A stretch of DNA of 53,123 nucleotides from Selenomonadaceae bacterium (GTDB lineage Bacteria > Bacillota > Negativicutes > Selenomonadales > Selenomonadaceae): NCBI GenBank assembly GCA_024698045.1, contig JAILRS010000006.1, positions 1 to 53,123 of the forward strand, read 5' to 3'. The translations under genes and the position numbers were made by a program. Each line of letters begins with the position of its first letter. The first letter of the stretch is position 1. Under the pieces are notes generated by a model. The model was not told the DNA's origin, searched no databases, and saw only the letters and a program-made list of their open reading frames with translations. Of this stretch, positions 24,697-33,528 are shown piece by piece.

Positions 24697-27354
24697 ATGG
24701 ATGCAAACACGAAGTTGCAGAAATTTTTTCTCGAGTACATAGACAATGCCGGCGCAAAAAAGAAATATATCCGTGAAAGTTTGGACGGCGAAGGACTCGA
24801 CAAAATTAATCTGCCTTTTCACTTCAACAAATTTATTTCCGACGATATTGCGGTACGTTTGTACGCCAGAATAGAGGATTCGGAAGAAATAACGGACTGC
24901 GATTTTTTTAAATACCTTGTTATCGGCGATGCCTACGAAGGCGAAAACAAAATCGAATTTATCAAGAGACGCAATCAAAGTCCTCTGCTGAGGAATATAG
25001 CCCAAGATTATTTTATTCAGCCCGAAGATGTCGAAAAAGATTTGCCGGAAATGATTTACTGTGATATCACCGAAAAAGAAATGTTCGGCTACTCGGCAAT
25101 CACTGAGCAAGATTTATGTTCGGTTGACAGCGGCATTTGGACTATGCACGGCTTTAGGAAAATCGAGCTGACTATTAAAGGTTTGGCGGAACGCAACATA
25201 AACAATTCCGAAATGAAAGTGAACATGTATTGGAATCAAATTGATTCGACGAGTGTGCCCGCAATTTTTGAAACGGAAATCCGCCGAATAAAATGCGACA
25301 ATCCCGAAGAAATAAAATTTGTTATGTTTGCGGATACAAATCGGTTGGGCTCTGCCTTCACGCCCGATATAAAATCAACGCATCCGATTTTCGCGGGACA
25401 ATTTGAGATTCACATTTACTACGGAAACACAAAAACCGTCTACACCTTCCCGATATCGCTTTGTGTGCACGATACGCGTCCCGTAAACGGCAAAAATGAT
25501 TTGCTCGATGAAAGTATCGTCTCGATTGACTTCGGCACTTCCTCGACTTGTGTGGCCGTTAAATCGCATGATAAAAATCAGCTGATTCCTCTCTTCGGTG
25601 CTGACAGTGACAAGCCGTTTGAAAATCCGACGAATATCATGATTTATCGTTGGGAAAATATTTTCAAGCAGTGGCAAGCCGTAAATAAAAATTATCCGTT
25701 CTTCGTCAAGGCGACGGGCGATTCGGATTTCGATGACAAGTATGCCGAATACGAAATCGGAGAAATAGCCAAAGATACAAATAAAATGTCGGCGATAATA
25801 ACGCAGCTGAAAACAATTACGCAACTGCTCGCCGAAGGCAAAGAATTAAAATTCACACCGCTCAGGGGCAAAGATCGCTACCCGATAACAATTACCGATT
25901 CAATCGCCGAAAACAATTCACGGACATTCAATCCCATTGCGTTTTACGGTTATTTAATCGGGCGTGCGCTGAACAATCCGATACAAAATAAAATCTACGG
26001 TAATTATCAAGTAACTTTTCCCGTCAATTTCGGTAAGGATATCCGCGAAAAAATTCGGGCGTCACTGGAATACGGAATCAAGCGCGCATTACCGTCAAGC
26101 ATAAGCGACGACGCTACAAAAATTCTTTCCGTGCAAATGAATTACCCCGAACCCGTTGCATGTATCGGCGCAATCGCAGGTAAACAACTTAAAATCGATA
26201 ATGCCGCAAAACTTTTCGCAGTCTACGATTTCGGCGGCGGTAACCTTGATTTTTCCTTCGGCATGTTCAGAAAATCTTTGAACGAAGATGAAGCGGAAGA
26301 GTCGGATTATTTTATCGAGGTCTTCGGAATTGACGGCGAAAACGCTTGCGGCAGCGAATTTTTGATTCATGAGCTTGCTTACAAAATTTATTTAGACAAT
26401 CGCAACGAAATGGAACGGAATCGAATTAAATTCGTCAAGCCCGAAAAATTACCCAATCCGAAAGGTTTTTTCGGACTTTTGAGCGAACGCGGCGATTATA
26501 TTGCCAACGGCAATGTTAACATCGTGAAAGAACTTTTGGCGCGCCCGATTTTTTTGGCGAAAGTTACGGATGCCAAACAAGTCACGTTGCCTTTCCTGTT
26601 GGATAAAAACGGCAAAGCAGTCAAAGACTTTAATGTAACCGTTGAAGGTGTCGACAAATTTTTACAGGAAAAAATCGCCGCCAACGTCAAGACTTTCAAA
26701 TCACGACTGGAAAATATTTTTAATGACAATCGTGAATACATGAAAGCCGCAGGCATCGAAAATTTTAGTGTCGACGATGTTTATATTTTCATAGCGGGTA
26801 ATGCCTCAAAGCAACATTATGTCGAGGAGATTTTGAAAAATCTTTTTGCGGTCAACAACGAAAAGGGATGTATTCAAAGGATAGGCGCAGACATACCGGA
26901 AGAGGAATTAAACGAGAAAACGGCGGTGGCACTCGGGCAAATTGATATCGGTAATTACGGTTACATATCGCGCATGGGCGACGAAGACAACGATAAAATT
27001 TCTTCCTTTGAATATAATGTCGGTTACATTGATTCCGGTAACGGTAAATTTGTTTCGGTCATAGCAAAGGGGAGCGCGCGCGAATGGAAACAGGCGAACA
27101 AAATCGATATGACGAACTTGACGACGAATCTGTATTACACTACGAATATGACGGCGGAAAAAAATTCGTTGGTGCCGATTAAAGCAGATATTTCCGATTT
27201 CGTTGACGTCCGCAATAAACGCAGAAGCACTTTGTTTATCCGCATAAACGAAGAAAACAGTATCGAATATCGAATCGGCGGCAGAAAAGATAAGCCCAAA
27301 GATAACGAGCCGATAAAGGAAAATATGATTATCAACATTAATCGAATGAAGTAA
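24697..27354 (+). CDS. Hsp70/actin-fold ATPase with large N-terminal extension
   Basis: The 885-residue protein carries the ATPase core of the Hsp70/actin/hexokinase superfamily starting only at about residue 272. Phosphate 1 is SIDFGTSSTCVAV near 276-288, phosphate 2 is YDFGGGNLDFSFG near 509-521, and the adenosine motif FIAGNASKQH lies near 698-707. The first ~270 residues are unlike DnaK and look strand-rich (a possible ligand- or peptide-sensing domain). The ~120 residues after the core are also strand-rich. There is no typical DnaK substrate domain or EEVD tail. GGAGGAAA precedes ATG 24697. As last gene of the operon it is the likely effector or regulator of the ZorAB-like motor. Confidence 0.75.
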   Translation: MDANTKLQKFFLEYIDNAGAKKKYIRESLDGEGLDKINLPFHFNKFISDDIAVRLYARIEDSEEITDCDFFKYLVIGDAYEGENKIEFIKRRNQSPLLRNIAQDYFIQPEDVEKDLPEMIYCDITEKEMFGYSAITEQDLCSVDSGIWTMHGFRKIELTIKGLAERNINNSEMKVNMYWNQIDSTSVPAIFETEIRRIKCDNPEEIKFVMFADTNRLGSAFTPDIKSTHPIFAGQFEIHIYYGNTKTVYTFPISLCVHDTRPVNGKNDLLDESIVSIDFGTSSTCVAVKSHDKNQLIPLFGADSDKPFENPTNIMIYRWENIFKQWQAVNKNYPFFVKATGDSDFDDKYAEYEIGEIAKDTNKMSAIITQLKTITQLLAEGKELKFTPLRGKDRYPITITDSIAENNSRTFNPIAFYGYLIGRALNNPIQNKIYGNYQVTFPVNFGKDIREKIRASLEYGIKRALPSSISDDATKILSVQMNYPEPVACIGAIAGKQLKIDNAAKLFAVYDFGGGNLDFSFGMFRKSLNEDEAEESDYFIEVFGIDGENACGSEFLIHELAYKIYLDNRNEMERNRIKFVKPEKLPNPKGFFGLLSERGDYIANGNVNIVKELLARPIFLAKVTDAKQVTLPFLLDKNGKAVKDFNVTVEGVDKFLQEKIAANVKTFKSRLENIFNDNREYMKAAGIENFSVDDVYIFIAGNASKQHYVEEILKNLFAVNNEKGCIQRIGADIPEEELNEKTAVALGQIDIGNYGYISRMGDEDNDKISSFEYNVGYIDSGNGKFVSVIAKGSAREWKQANKIDMTNLTTNLYYTTNMTAEKNSLVPIKADISDFVDVRNKRRSTLFIRINEENSIEYRIGGRKDKPKDNEPIKENMIININRMK

Positions 27355-27384
27355 AACCAAATAAAAAATCCTCGGTAGTCATTG

Positions 27385-27512
27385 GTAAACGGAAAATCAT
27401 ACGGTGTATCCCATATACGAAAAGAACCTGGCCGGTACCGGTCAGGTTCAATTTTTATTTGCAGTTCTTCTGGATTTCGTCATTCTAAGATAGGAAGTTT
27501 TTCAGTAGTTCA
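27385..27512. repeat. IS66-type right end, copy A (128-bp direct repeat)
   Basis: The segment begins GTAAACGG and matches 28685-28812 over its full 128 bases with a handful of substitutions. It contains the end of a transposase reading frame on the minus strand and a terminator hairpin. GTAA-type ends are typical of the IS66 family. Confidence 0.75.
27424..27456. terminator. Terminator hairpin inside IS66 end, copy A
   Basis: GAACCTG-GCCGGTACCGGT-CAGGTTC forms a strong stem followed by AATTTTTATTT on the plus strand and by TTTT on the minus strand. It is the first terminator after the Zorya-like operon and probably ends it. The same hairpin recurs at 28724-28749. Confidence 0.7.
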
Positions 27513-27660
27513 AGATGTATTTTGAAATTCAGATTGGGAAGAGTTTCAAATAGATAAGTCAGATAACGAAATTACTCAAAGCCATTGGCTTTACAGGTTT
27601 CCATTATGTTGTAAACTGCAGCAGCTCCCGTGACGTACCTTCTGTTAACTTGAGCAACTA
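27455..27660 (-). pseudogene. IS66 transposase (TnpC) C-terminal remnant, copy A
   Basis: The minus strand encodes a decayed C-terminus of an IS66-family transposase. The segments AAVYNIMETCKANGF, RYLTYLFETLPN and LLKNFLS are recognisable, but two in-frame stop codons interrupt them and there is no start. The protein ends NDEIQKNCK. It is the transposase end belonging to repeat copy A. Confidence 0.75.
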
Positions 27661-27716
27661 CTATGATTTTTGTCATATTGTGATGAATTTATCACAGTGC
27701 CTTTTTATTGTACGTT

Positions 27717-28067
27717 TCAAATTGGATAAACATTACGCACTATCCCATAAATCAACAGGCATATCAGCACTGATAGCAACAGGGCTTTGTGTACGCTGCG
27801 TTGCTTGGGTGTTTGCATCAACAGGTCGGTTTGATCCTGGATTATCAGCCAGATAATACCCGGAATCAGTAGGAATAGTGCCCGATTGGCGACGAAGGCG
27901 CTTTGCATATCGCCTGCGCTAAGGCTGAGAATCATAGTGGTAATGCCACAGCCGGGGCAATAATAGCCGGTCAAATAATGGAAGGGGCACGGCAGGGAAA
28001 GCCCTGTGAATTTAACCCAAAGGAAATAAGCAATGCCAAGCAGCAGGCAACATACAGGTATTTTCAT
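27717..28067 (-). CDS. DUF2752-family membrane protein
   Basis: The 116-residue protein has three predicted membrane segments and the DUF2752 hallmark in the first half, CPFHYLTG followed by CPGCGITTM. The function of the family is unknown. Its start overlaps the stop of the DUF4234 gene by four bases. Codon choice (many CTG and CTT leucines, GGC glycines) differs from the TTG/TTA-rich style of most of the window, which points to transfer. IS66 remnants flank the pair. Confidence 0.85.
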   Translation of the reverse strand: MKIPVCCLLLGIAYFLWVKFTGLSLPCPFHYLTGYYCPGCGITTMILSLSAGDMQSAFVANRALFLLIPGIIWLIIQDQTDLLMQTPKQRSVHKALLLSVLICLLIYGIVRNVYPI

Positions 28068-28447
28068 TTTGTTAAGCGGACTGCACCGGTGTTGTTTTCA
28101 TCGAAATCGATGATGTCGTTGATACTGCTCTGGATAAGGGCATAGGAAACAAGAGCCAGCATAAATAATGTCAGTACCATATACAAGAAGCAGGCATTGT
28201 TGTCCACATGCATACCGCGCTTTTCTTTAGCCTCAGCAAGACTTTCGCCCATTTTGTACATCCAGTAAAAAAAGTAGATGCCGCAGGTTATCAGGCCGTA
28301 GAGAATCACCATGCCGCCAGAGGCCGTGGTCTGCCGTCCGGTTACTTCGTGGACATCATTGGTTATGGTGTACATCCAGTAAATAGCATAGATACCGCAG
28401 GTAACAAGAGATAAGACGATACTTAATCCCACATTTCTTTTTTTCAT
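28064..28447 (-). CDS. DUF4234-family membrane protein
   Basis: The 127-residue protein has the DUF4234 pattern of repeated hydrophobic segments beginning with LSLVTCGIYAIYWMY, repeated as YGLITCGIYFFYWMYK, and a third membrane segment near 90-108. Function is unknown; such proteins often accompany DUF2752. GGAGGAAT precedes ATG 28447. It is the first gene of the foreign-looking pair between the IS66 remnants. Confidence 0.85.
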   Translation of the reverse strand: MKKRNVGLSIVLSLVTCGIYAIYWMYTITNDVHEVTGRQTTASGGMVILYGLITCGIYFFYWMYKMGESLAEAKEKRGMHVDNNACFLYMVLTLFMLALVSYALIQSSINDIIDFDENNTGAVRLTK

Positions 28448-28684
28448 AAAAATTCCTCCTCAGATAATATAGGATAATAACATAACGTATATTCGCGCTA
28501 ATATGATGATTTTCCTTCATAAAAACATTATTAATAAAAAAAACGGCGTGGCTTACATCATGCACAAGGAGAGGAAACTCAGAACGCCGTCTTTGCATTA
28601 TCTTGAGATTATTGCCAAAGCCTATGAGAAATTTGGTTTTGACGAAGAAATCTTAGGCGAGGCATACGATTTCAGCGAAAAAAC

Positions 28685-28812
28685 GTAAATGGAAAACCAT
28701 CCGGTGTATCCCATATACGAAAAGAACCTGACCGTTATCGGTCAGGTTCAAATTTTATTTGCAGTTCTTCCGGATTTCGTCATTCCAAGATAGGAAGTTT
28801 TTCAGTAGTTCA
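28685..28812. repeat. IS66-type right end, copy B (128-bp direct repeat)
   Basis: This copy begins GTAAATGG and aligns along its whole length to 27385-27512 in the same orientation. The two copies bracket the DUF4234/DUF2752 pair. A hairpin like that of copy A lies at 28724-28749. Confidence 0.75.
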
Positions 28813-29082
28813 GGCTTCCGGTTACACGAAAAAAGCCTCCGGCTTGTCTTTTTCAAGCCGTAGATGCTCTACATGTTTTTCTTCAGCAGACTTATAGGAA
28901 AAATCCTTATCCAAGACAAACAGTTCATTGATTTTCCGGATAGCCTGTCCGCTTGTGGATTCGACCGCTTCTTCTTGGGAAATTTCCGTCGAAATGGCCT
29001 CTACAAAGTACCGACGAGCATGTCCCCAACAGAGTGGATGTTTTTTACAAGAAATCTGCTCATAATCGGAGTAGCCGGTCAT
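28755..29082 (-). pseudogene. IS66 transposase (TnpC) fragment, internally deleted
   Basis: The minus-strand frame from 29082 to 28822 reads MTGYSDYEQI, HPLCWGHARRYFVEAI, and AIRKINELFVLDKDFSYKSAEE, which match the middle of IS66-family TnpC. It then stops. The C-terminal piece ELLKNFLSWNDEIRKNCK follows in another frame inside repeat copy B, ending at 28755. The catalytic region is therefore incomplete and the element cannot move by itself. Confidence 0.8.
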
Positions 29083-29309
29083 TGATACTGACCATTTTCC
29101 GGACGCTTGTATAAAAGCAGGAAGCTTGTTTTATCCCAAAGCAGACCTTTGATGCAATCTTTGCGAAACCGGTAGTAAAAGGCATTATGGTTAATATCCT
29201 ATTTGCGGCAGTATTCTATGACATTAAAATCACTCTGCTGTTGATCTATGACAATATGCTTTCAATATTCAATGGACTTCCGGTATTTGATTTGTTGAAT
29301 TTTGGTCAA
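29079..29309 (-). pseudogene. IS66 tnpA-tnpB fused remnant
   Basis: Starting at a TTG at 29309 the minus strand reads LTKIQQIKYRKSIEY, then after a stop VIDQQQSDFNVIEYCRK, then after a second stop DINHNAFYYRFRKD. These match the IS66 accessory protein TnpA. It continues directly into LLWDKTSFLLLYKRPENGQYQ-like sequence, the signature of IS66 TnpB. A deletion has therefore joined tnpA and tnpB. The stop overlaps the start of the TnpC fragment. Confidence 0.7.
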
Positions 29310-29317
29310 GAGTAAAA

Positions 29318-29408
29318 ACTCCCTTATGAAATATGACTAAAATGGATTTTCTGGTCTTTCTTACTTTTTCGTGTGAGCCATTTTAGTCAATTATCTCATA
29401 AAGGGAGT
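29318..29408. repeat. Long imperfect inverted repeat
   Basis: ACTCCCTT-ATGA at 29318 and the following TGACTAAAATGG are repeated in inverse orientation at 29378-29408, giving arms of about 28-31 bases with a 32-base spacer. It may be the collapsed end of a mobile element or a miniature inverted-repeat element. The rest of 29410-29504 shows nothing further. Confidence 0.55.
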
Positions 29409-29504
29409 CGAGTTTTAATACATCGTATTATTTTGCGGTTACAGTCACCGAGATTGTCGGGGATTATTTTTTACTTCAAAAGTTCGCTAATCAAATTGAT
29501 TCCG

Positions 29505-30500
29505 TCAGAAGATTGCAGTAATCAAAAGGAAAGCCAATGCGCCGATAGCAGCCGTGATAGGTATCGTGATACCCCATGCCTTAACCATCTGTTGAGCAAC
29601 ACCCCAATGAACGGCATTAACGCGTTTGGCGGTGCCTACGCCCATAATCGAGCCGGAAACAACGTGAGTAGTGGAAACTGGCATGTGTAACATCGTCGCG
29701 GTAAAGACAACGACAGAGGAATTCAAATCGGCGGCAAAACCACTGGGCGGTTCAAGCTTGAAAATTTTTCCGCCGACAGTCTTGATTATCTTCCATCCGC
29801 CGCTCGCAGTACCGATTGCCATTGCCAACGCGCACAAGATTTTAACGTAGGTGGGGACTTCAAATTCGCTGATAAAGCCGCCCGAAAATAAAGCCAAAGT
29901 AATAATACCCATGGACTTTTGCGCGTCATTGGAGCCGTGAGAAAATGCCATTGTCGCCGCGGAAAGAATTTGCATCTTGCGAAATCTGTCGTTGATGACG
30001 TGCGGATTACATTTCTCAAAAAGTCTGAAGATGATATTCATGACGATAATGCCGGTGATTAAAGCCAATGCGGGCGATGCGATAAGTGCAACAACAATTT
30101 TTCCGATACCGCCCCAATTCAGACCCGAAGATCCGACGGAAATTAAAACAGAACCGATAAGACCGCCGACAAGAGCATGCGAAGAACTCGAGGGGATGCC
30201 GAACCACCAAGTAACCAAATTCCAAATGATAGCGGAAACAAGTGCGGCAATGATGATTTTTTCGTTGACGATATCGGGCGAACTGACAATATCGCCGCCG
30301 ATAGTTTTAGCGACACCCGTTGAAATCATTGCGCCCAAAAAATTCAAACACGTCGCCATAATTATTGCGTGGGATGGATAAAGGGCACGTGTACTCACGG
30401 ATGTAGCTATAGCGTTGGCCGTATCATGAAAACCGTTGATGAAATCAAAAACCAACGCCAAAACTATAATTAAGAAAATCAAATACTGAAGTTCTGCCAT
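29505..30500 (-). CDS. pit: PiT-family inorganic phosphate transporter
   Basis: This inner-membrane transporter of 331 residues moves phosphate (with a cation or as metal phosphate). The two inverted halves each carry the PiT signature: FDFINGFHDTANAIAT near 18-34 and FSHGSNDAQKSMGI near 195-208, plus the middle GIPSSSSHALVGG. GGAGCTGAAGG lies before ATG 30500. No phoU-like pit accessory gene is adjacent, although PiT genes in many Firmicutes are paired with one. The gene lies 82 bases downstream of the permease-kinase gene on the same strand. Confidence 0.93.
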   Translation of the reverse strand: MAELQYLIFLIIVLALVFDFINGFHDTANAIATSVSTRALYPSHAIIMATCLNFLGAMISTGVAKTIGGDIVSSPDIVNEKIIIAALVSAIIWNLVTWWFGIPSSSSHALVGGLIGSVLISVGSSGLNWGGIGKIVVALIASPALALITGIIVMNIIFRLFEKCNPHVINDRFRKMQILSAATMAFSHGSNDAQKSMGIITLALFSGGFISEFEVPTYVKILCALAMAIGTASGGWKIIKTVGGKIFKLEPPSGFAADLNSSVVVFTATMLHMPVSTTHVVSGSIMGVGTAKRVNAVHWGVAQQMVKAWGITIPITAAIGALAFLLITAIF

Positions 30501-30582
30501 TTAACCTTCAGCTCCTAAAAATTTGTTGAGCAACTAAAAGTTGCAAAAGGTAAGTATCAAAGCGGACGGCGACAGCTGCGAA

Positions 30583-33402
30583 TTAATTCGGCTGCCCGAA
30601 TTTCTTCAAGACCTGCGCAATGGTTATCATCATTTTATTTACGTCGAGCGGTTTTGCGATGTGATCGTTCATGCCTACTTCCTGTGCTCGTTTGATATCT
30701 TCGGGCATAGCGTTTGCGGTCATCGCGATAATCGGAACTTTACAACCGCTTTTGCGTATCGCGCGCGCAGAATCATAACCGTTCATTATCGGCATTTGCA
30801 CATCCATCAAAATAAGGTTGTATGAATTTTTTGTTGCCTTTTCAAATGCGTCTTGACCGTTGACGGCGGTATCGATATCGAAACCGAATTCGCCTAACAA
30901 CATTTTTGCAATTTCGCGGTTGACTTCAATATCTTCGACCAACAAAAGTTTTATGCCCGTGAAATCGAGTGCCGAGAAGTCAATGACTTGTGTCGGCTCT
31001 TCCTTTCCCTTGGGCGGCTCAAATTTATCGATAATCTCAAATTTCGTGCGGACAACAAATTCGGTACCCTTATCCTTTTCGGTAAATACGTCAATAGTTC
31101 CGCCCATTAAGTCGACGATATTTTTGGTGATAGCCGTACCCAAACCGGTACCTTGTATGCCGCTGACGGTGGAAGTTCTTTCACGCTCAAACGCCTCGAA
31201 AATTTTCTTGGCAAATTCTTTCGACATGCCGATACCGGTATCTTTGACGCTCAATTCAAAACAACCGTCCTCGGGCTCTGTGAGCGTGACTGTGACACTT
31301 TTGCCCTGAGGCGTGAATTTATACGCGTTGCCAACCAAATTCAACAGGACGCGATTCAGACGGCTTTTATCGCTCTTTACGTAACGATGATGAATACTAT
31401 CGGCATCAACGATAAATTTGACGCCCTTCGCTTCCATTTGCGTTTGAAACATTGTTTTCATGCCGGCTAACAATTCTTTCAAATCTACTTCCTGAAATTC
31501 AAGCTCCATGCGTCCGCTTTCTATTCGACTCATTTCCAAAATGTCGTTAATCAAATCCAATAAATGTTTGCCGGATACATCAATTTTGGAAGTGAACGAC
31601 TTTAAATCCTCGAAAGTTGTTTCGGGACGTTTGGCGAGAGTTGTGTAACCGATGATTGCATTTAACGGCGTGCGGATATCGTGACTCATATTCGATAAGA
31701 ATGTTGATTTTGATTTGTTACTTTCTTCCGCTTTACGCTTTTGTTCCTCTAACACATGCATTTCTTTGTACTGCATTCTCTTGTAAATTCTGAACAGGAA
31801 AGCAAGCGCGGTAACGGTAAGCATAAGCAAAATCATCATGTTGTTCAGGACAACACTGCGCATACGTTCTATTTGTAAATTCCTGTAAGCGACACGCGGA
31901 GCCATGACATTTTCCGAATAGAATTTACTGGTATCACGTACAAAGACAACTATTTCGTTATTAATCTTTTCGCGCATCCACATCAGAGACGAAAAGAATA
32001 CCAGGAAGAACATCAGCAACCAAACGGTAAGGGAAGTACCGAAATGATTTTCATCGTTTTCGAAAATGAAATTGAAGTAAGCGAAACCGCCCAAACCTAC
32101 GATAGCCAAAATCAAATAAGATTCTTCCGCCAAAACGTGGATAGACCAGATATTCGGGACGAGGAGAAAGAAAGTAAAGGCAAGAGCGCAGATAATGCCG
32201 ATGCCGCCCGTAATTTCGCCCAAAAGATTTTTTTCGCGTCGCGCCAAAACGTAAGCGCAGGCGGAAGTATAACCGTAGGCAATAGTCGCGCCGATTGTAG
32301 TCACGTCCGTCAACCAACCCACAACGGTATGCCCGCAAAACGGAATCGCCAAACTGGTCATGAAGATAAAAATAATTGCGTTCCTACGTTCGGAAAACCA
32401 CTGCGGCAAAATACTTTCACGCGCAAAAAGTTGAGTCAAATTGCCTACGATACGATAGTACCCAATTAAACAAGTTATAAGCGCAGCGGAAATGACAAGC
32501 CCCAAAACCATTAAGCCGTGACTTGTGAAAGTTTTCATGGTGACGAAGAAAACAGGTACGCGCCAAAGTCCGGTAAGGTTATCGGCATTTCTCAAATAAG
32601 CTTCGGCACTGTGAAATTGTTCGGGAAATCTTAAAGTAGCCATACCGGTCATCAAAATGTAGACAATCGCCGCGCAGATTATTGCGACAACCATAATGGC
32701 GAAAGTTTTCTTCTTATCTTCGGAAAATTCGTCGGTGTACTGTGAGATAGTTTCAAAACCGATAAAAGCCCACGGAATCAGAGTGACGACGGTTAAAATT
32801 TGCAACCAAGGTTCTTCATCGTCAATGAAATAAAATTCGGGCGAAACGGGCGCACTACTTACGGCACAAAGGTAACAGAAAATTACGCCGAGGAAGAGAA
32901 CGACCGCGCCGACTTGTTGAATGATTTTGGCGGTAAAACTCATCCTCGCGAAGATTAAGCCGAAAAGCCACAGCAAAAACAATGTGATTAAAACTTCGCC
33001 GCCGTAGACATCATAACCGGCAAAATTGTAGTGAAAACCGATTTGTAAAAGTCCGCCGAATAAATTTCTTCCCATGAGAATAACAGCGGTGGCATTAGCC
33101 CAAAGTAGAGAGACGTAAGCAAGCCAAAGGAACCACGCGCAGAAAAATGCGTGATCTCCTCCGAAAATTTTTTTGGTGAAATTGAAAACGCCGCCCCCGT
33201 CGGAAATACGTTGAATGACGAAGTGATAATTGTAGGCGATGAGAATCATGACTGCGGCATCGAGTAAAATTGCGATAGTAGTACCTGCAGTGCCTGCGGT
33301 CGGCAAAAAGGTTGTGCCGGGCATCATAAATGCTCCCCAACCTATGCAGCAACCGAATGCCAACGCCCAAAGTGTAAAAGGTGAAAGTTTACGCTGTTCC
33401 AT
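30583..33402 (-). CDS. Amino-acid-permease-like sensor fused to hybrid histidine kinase
   Basis: The 939-residue protein joins a transporter to a two-component relay. Residues about 1-440 form an APC-superfamily permease with twelve or so membrane segments, beginning LWALAFGCCIGWGAFMMPG, which is the unwound-helix substrate site of the family. After two more membrane segments comes a kinase: H-box SHDIRTPLNAI with His574 or so, N-box NLVGNAYKF, G1 DTGIGMS and G2 GTGLGTAI. A receiver domain follows, with ILMDVQMP (phospho-Asp near 864) and TANAM. The output partner is not encoded nearby. The likely role is sensing an amino acid or amine while or instead of transporting it. GGAGGAATTTC precedes ATG 33402. 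Confidence 0.9.
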   Translation of the reverse strand: MEQRKLSPFTLWALAFGCCIGWGAFMMPGTTFLPTAGTAGTTIAILLDAAVMILIAYNYHFVIQRISDGGGVFNFTKKIFGGDHAFFCAWFLWLAYVSLLWANATAVILMGRNLFGGLLQIGFHYNFAGYDVYGGEVLITLFLLWLFGLIFARMSFTAKIIQQVGAVVLFLGVIFCYLCAVSSAPVSPEFYFIDDEEPWLQILTVVTLIPWAFIGFETISQYTDEFSEDKKKTFAIMVVAIICAAIVYILMTGMATLRFPEQFHSAEAYLRNADNLTGLWRVPVFFVTMKTFTSHGLMVLGLVISAALITCLIGYYRIVGNLTQLFARESILPQWFSERRNAIIFIFMTSLAIPFCGHTVVGWLTDVTTIGATIAYGYTSACAYVLARREKNLLGEITGGIGIICALAFTFFLLVPNIWSIHVLAEESYLILAIVGLGGFAYFNFIFENDENHFGTSLTVWLLMFFLVFFSSLMWMREKINNEIVVFVRDTSKFYSENVMAPRVAYRNLQIERMRSVVLNNMMILLMLTVTALAFLFRIYKRMQYKEMHVLEEQKRKAEESNKSKSTFLSNMSHDIRTPLNAIIGYTTLAKRPETTFEDLKSFTSKIDVSGKHLLDLINDILEMSRIESGRMELEFQEVDLKELLAGMKTMFQTQMEAKGVKFIVDADSIHHRYVKSDKSRLNRVLLNLVGNAYKFTPQGKSVTVTLTEPEDGCFELSVKDTGIGMSKEFAKKIFEAFERERTSTVSGIQGTGLGTAITKNIVDLMGGTIDVFTEKDKGTEFVVRTKFEIIDKFEPPKGKEEPTQVIDFSALDFTGIKLLLVEDIEVNREIAKMLLGEFGFDIDTAVNGQDAFEKATKNSYNLILMDVQMPIMNGYDSARAIRKSGCKVPIIAMTANAMPEDIKRAQEVGMNDHIAKPLDVNKMMITIAQVLKKFGQPN

Positions 33403-33528
33403 TACGGAAATTCCTCCGACATTGTCCCGAAAAGTTTCTAAAGTTAAATTCTACTTACGTTCGCTATTTCCTTTTGTAATGGCACTAAAGTTTTCAATTT
33501 CCGAAATAAATCGTTGCAGTTATGCCAA

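Noticed and set aside
28560..28688. 42-codon frame ending inside the IS66 end copy B
   Set aside because: Starts at ATG 28560 without a clear partner domain and ends at the repeat boundary; it may be a fragment of a gene cut by the IS, but it cannot be assigned.
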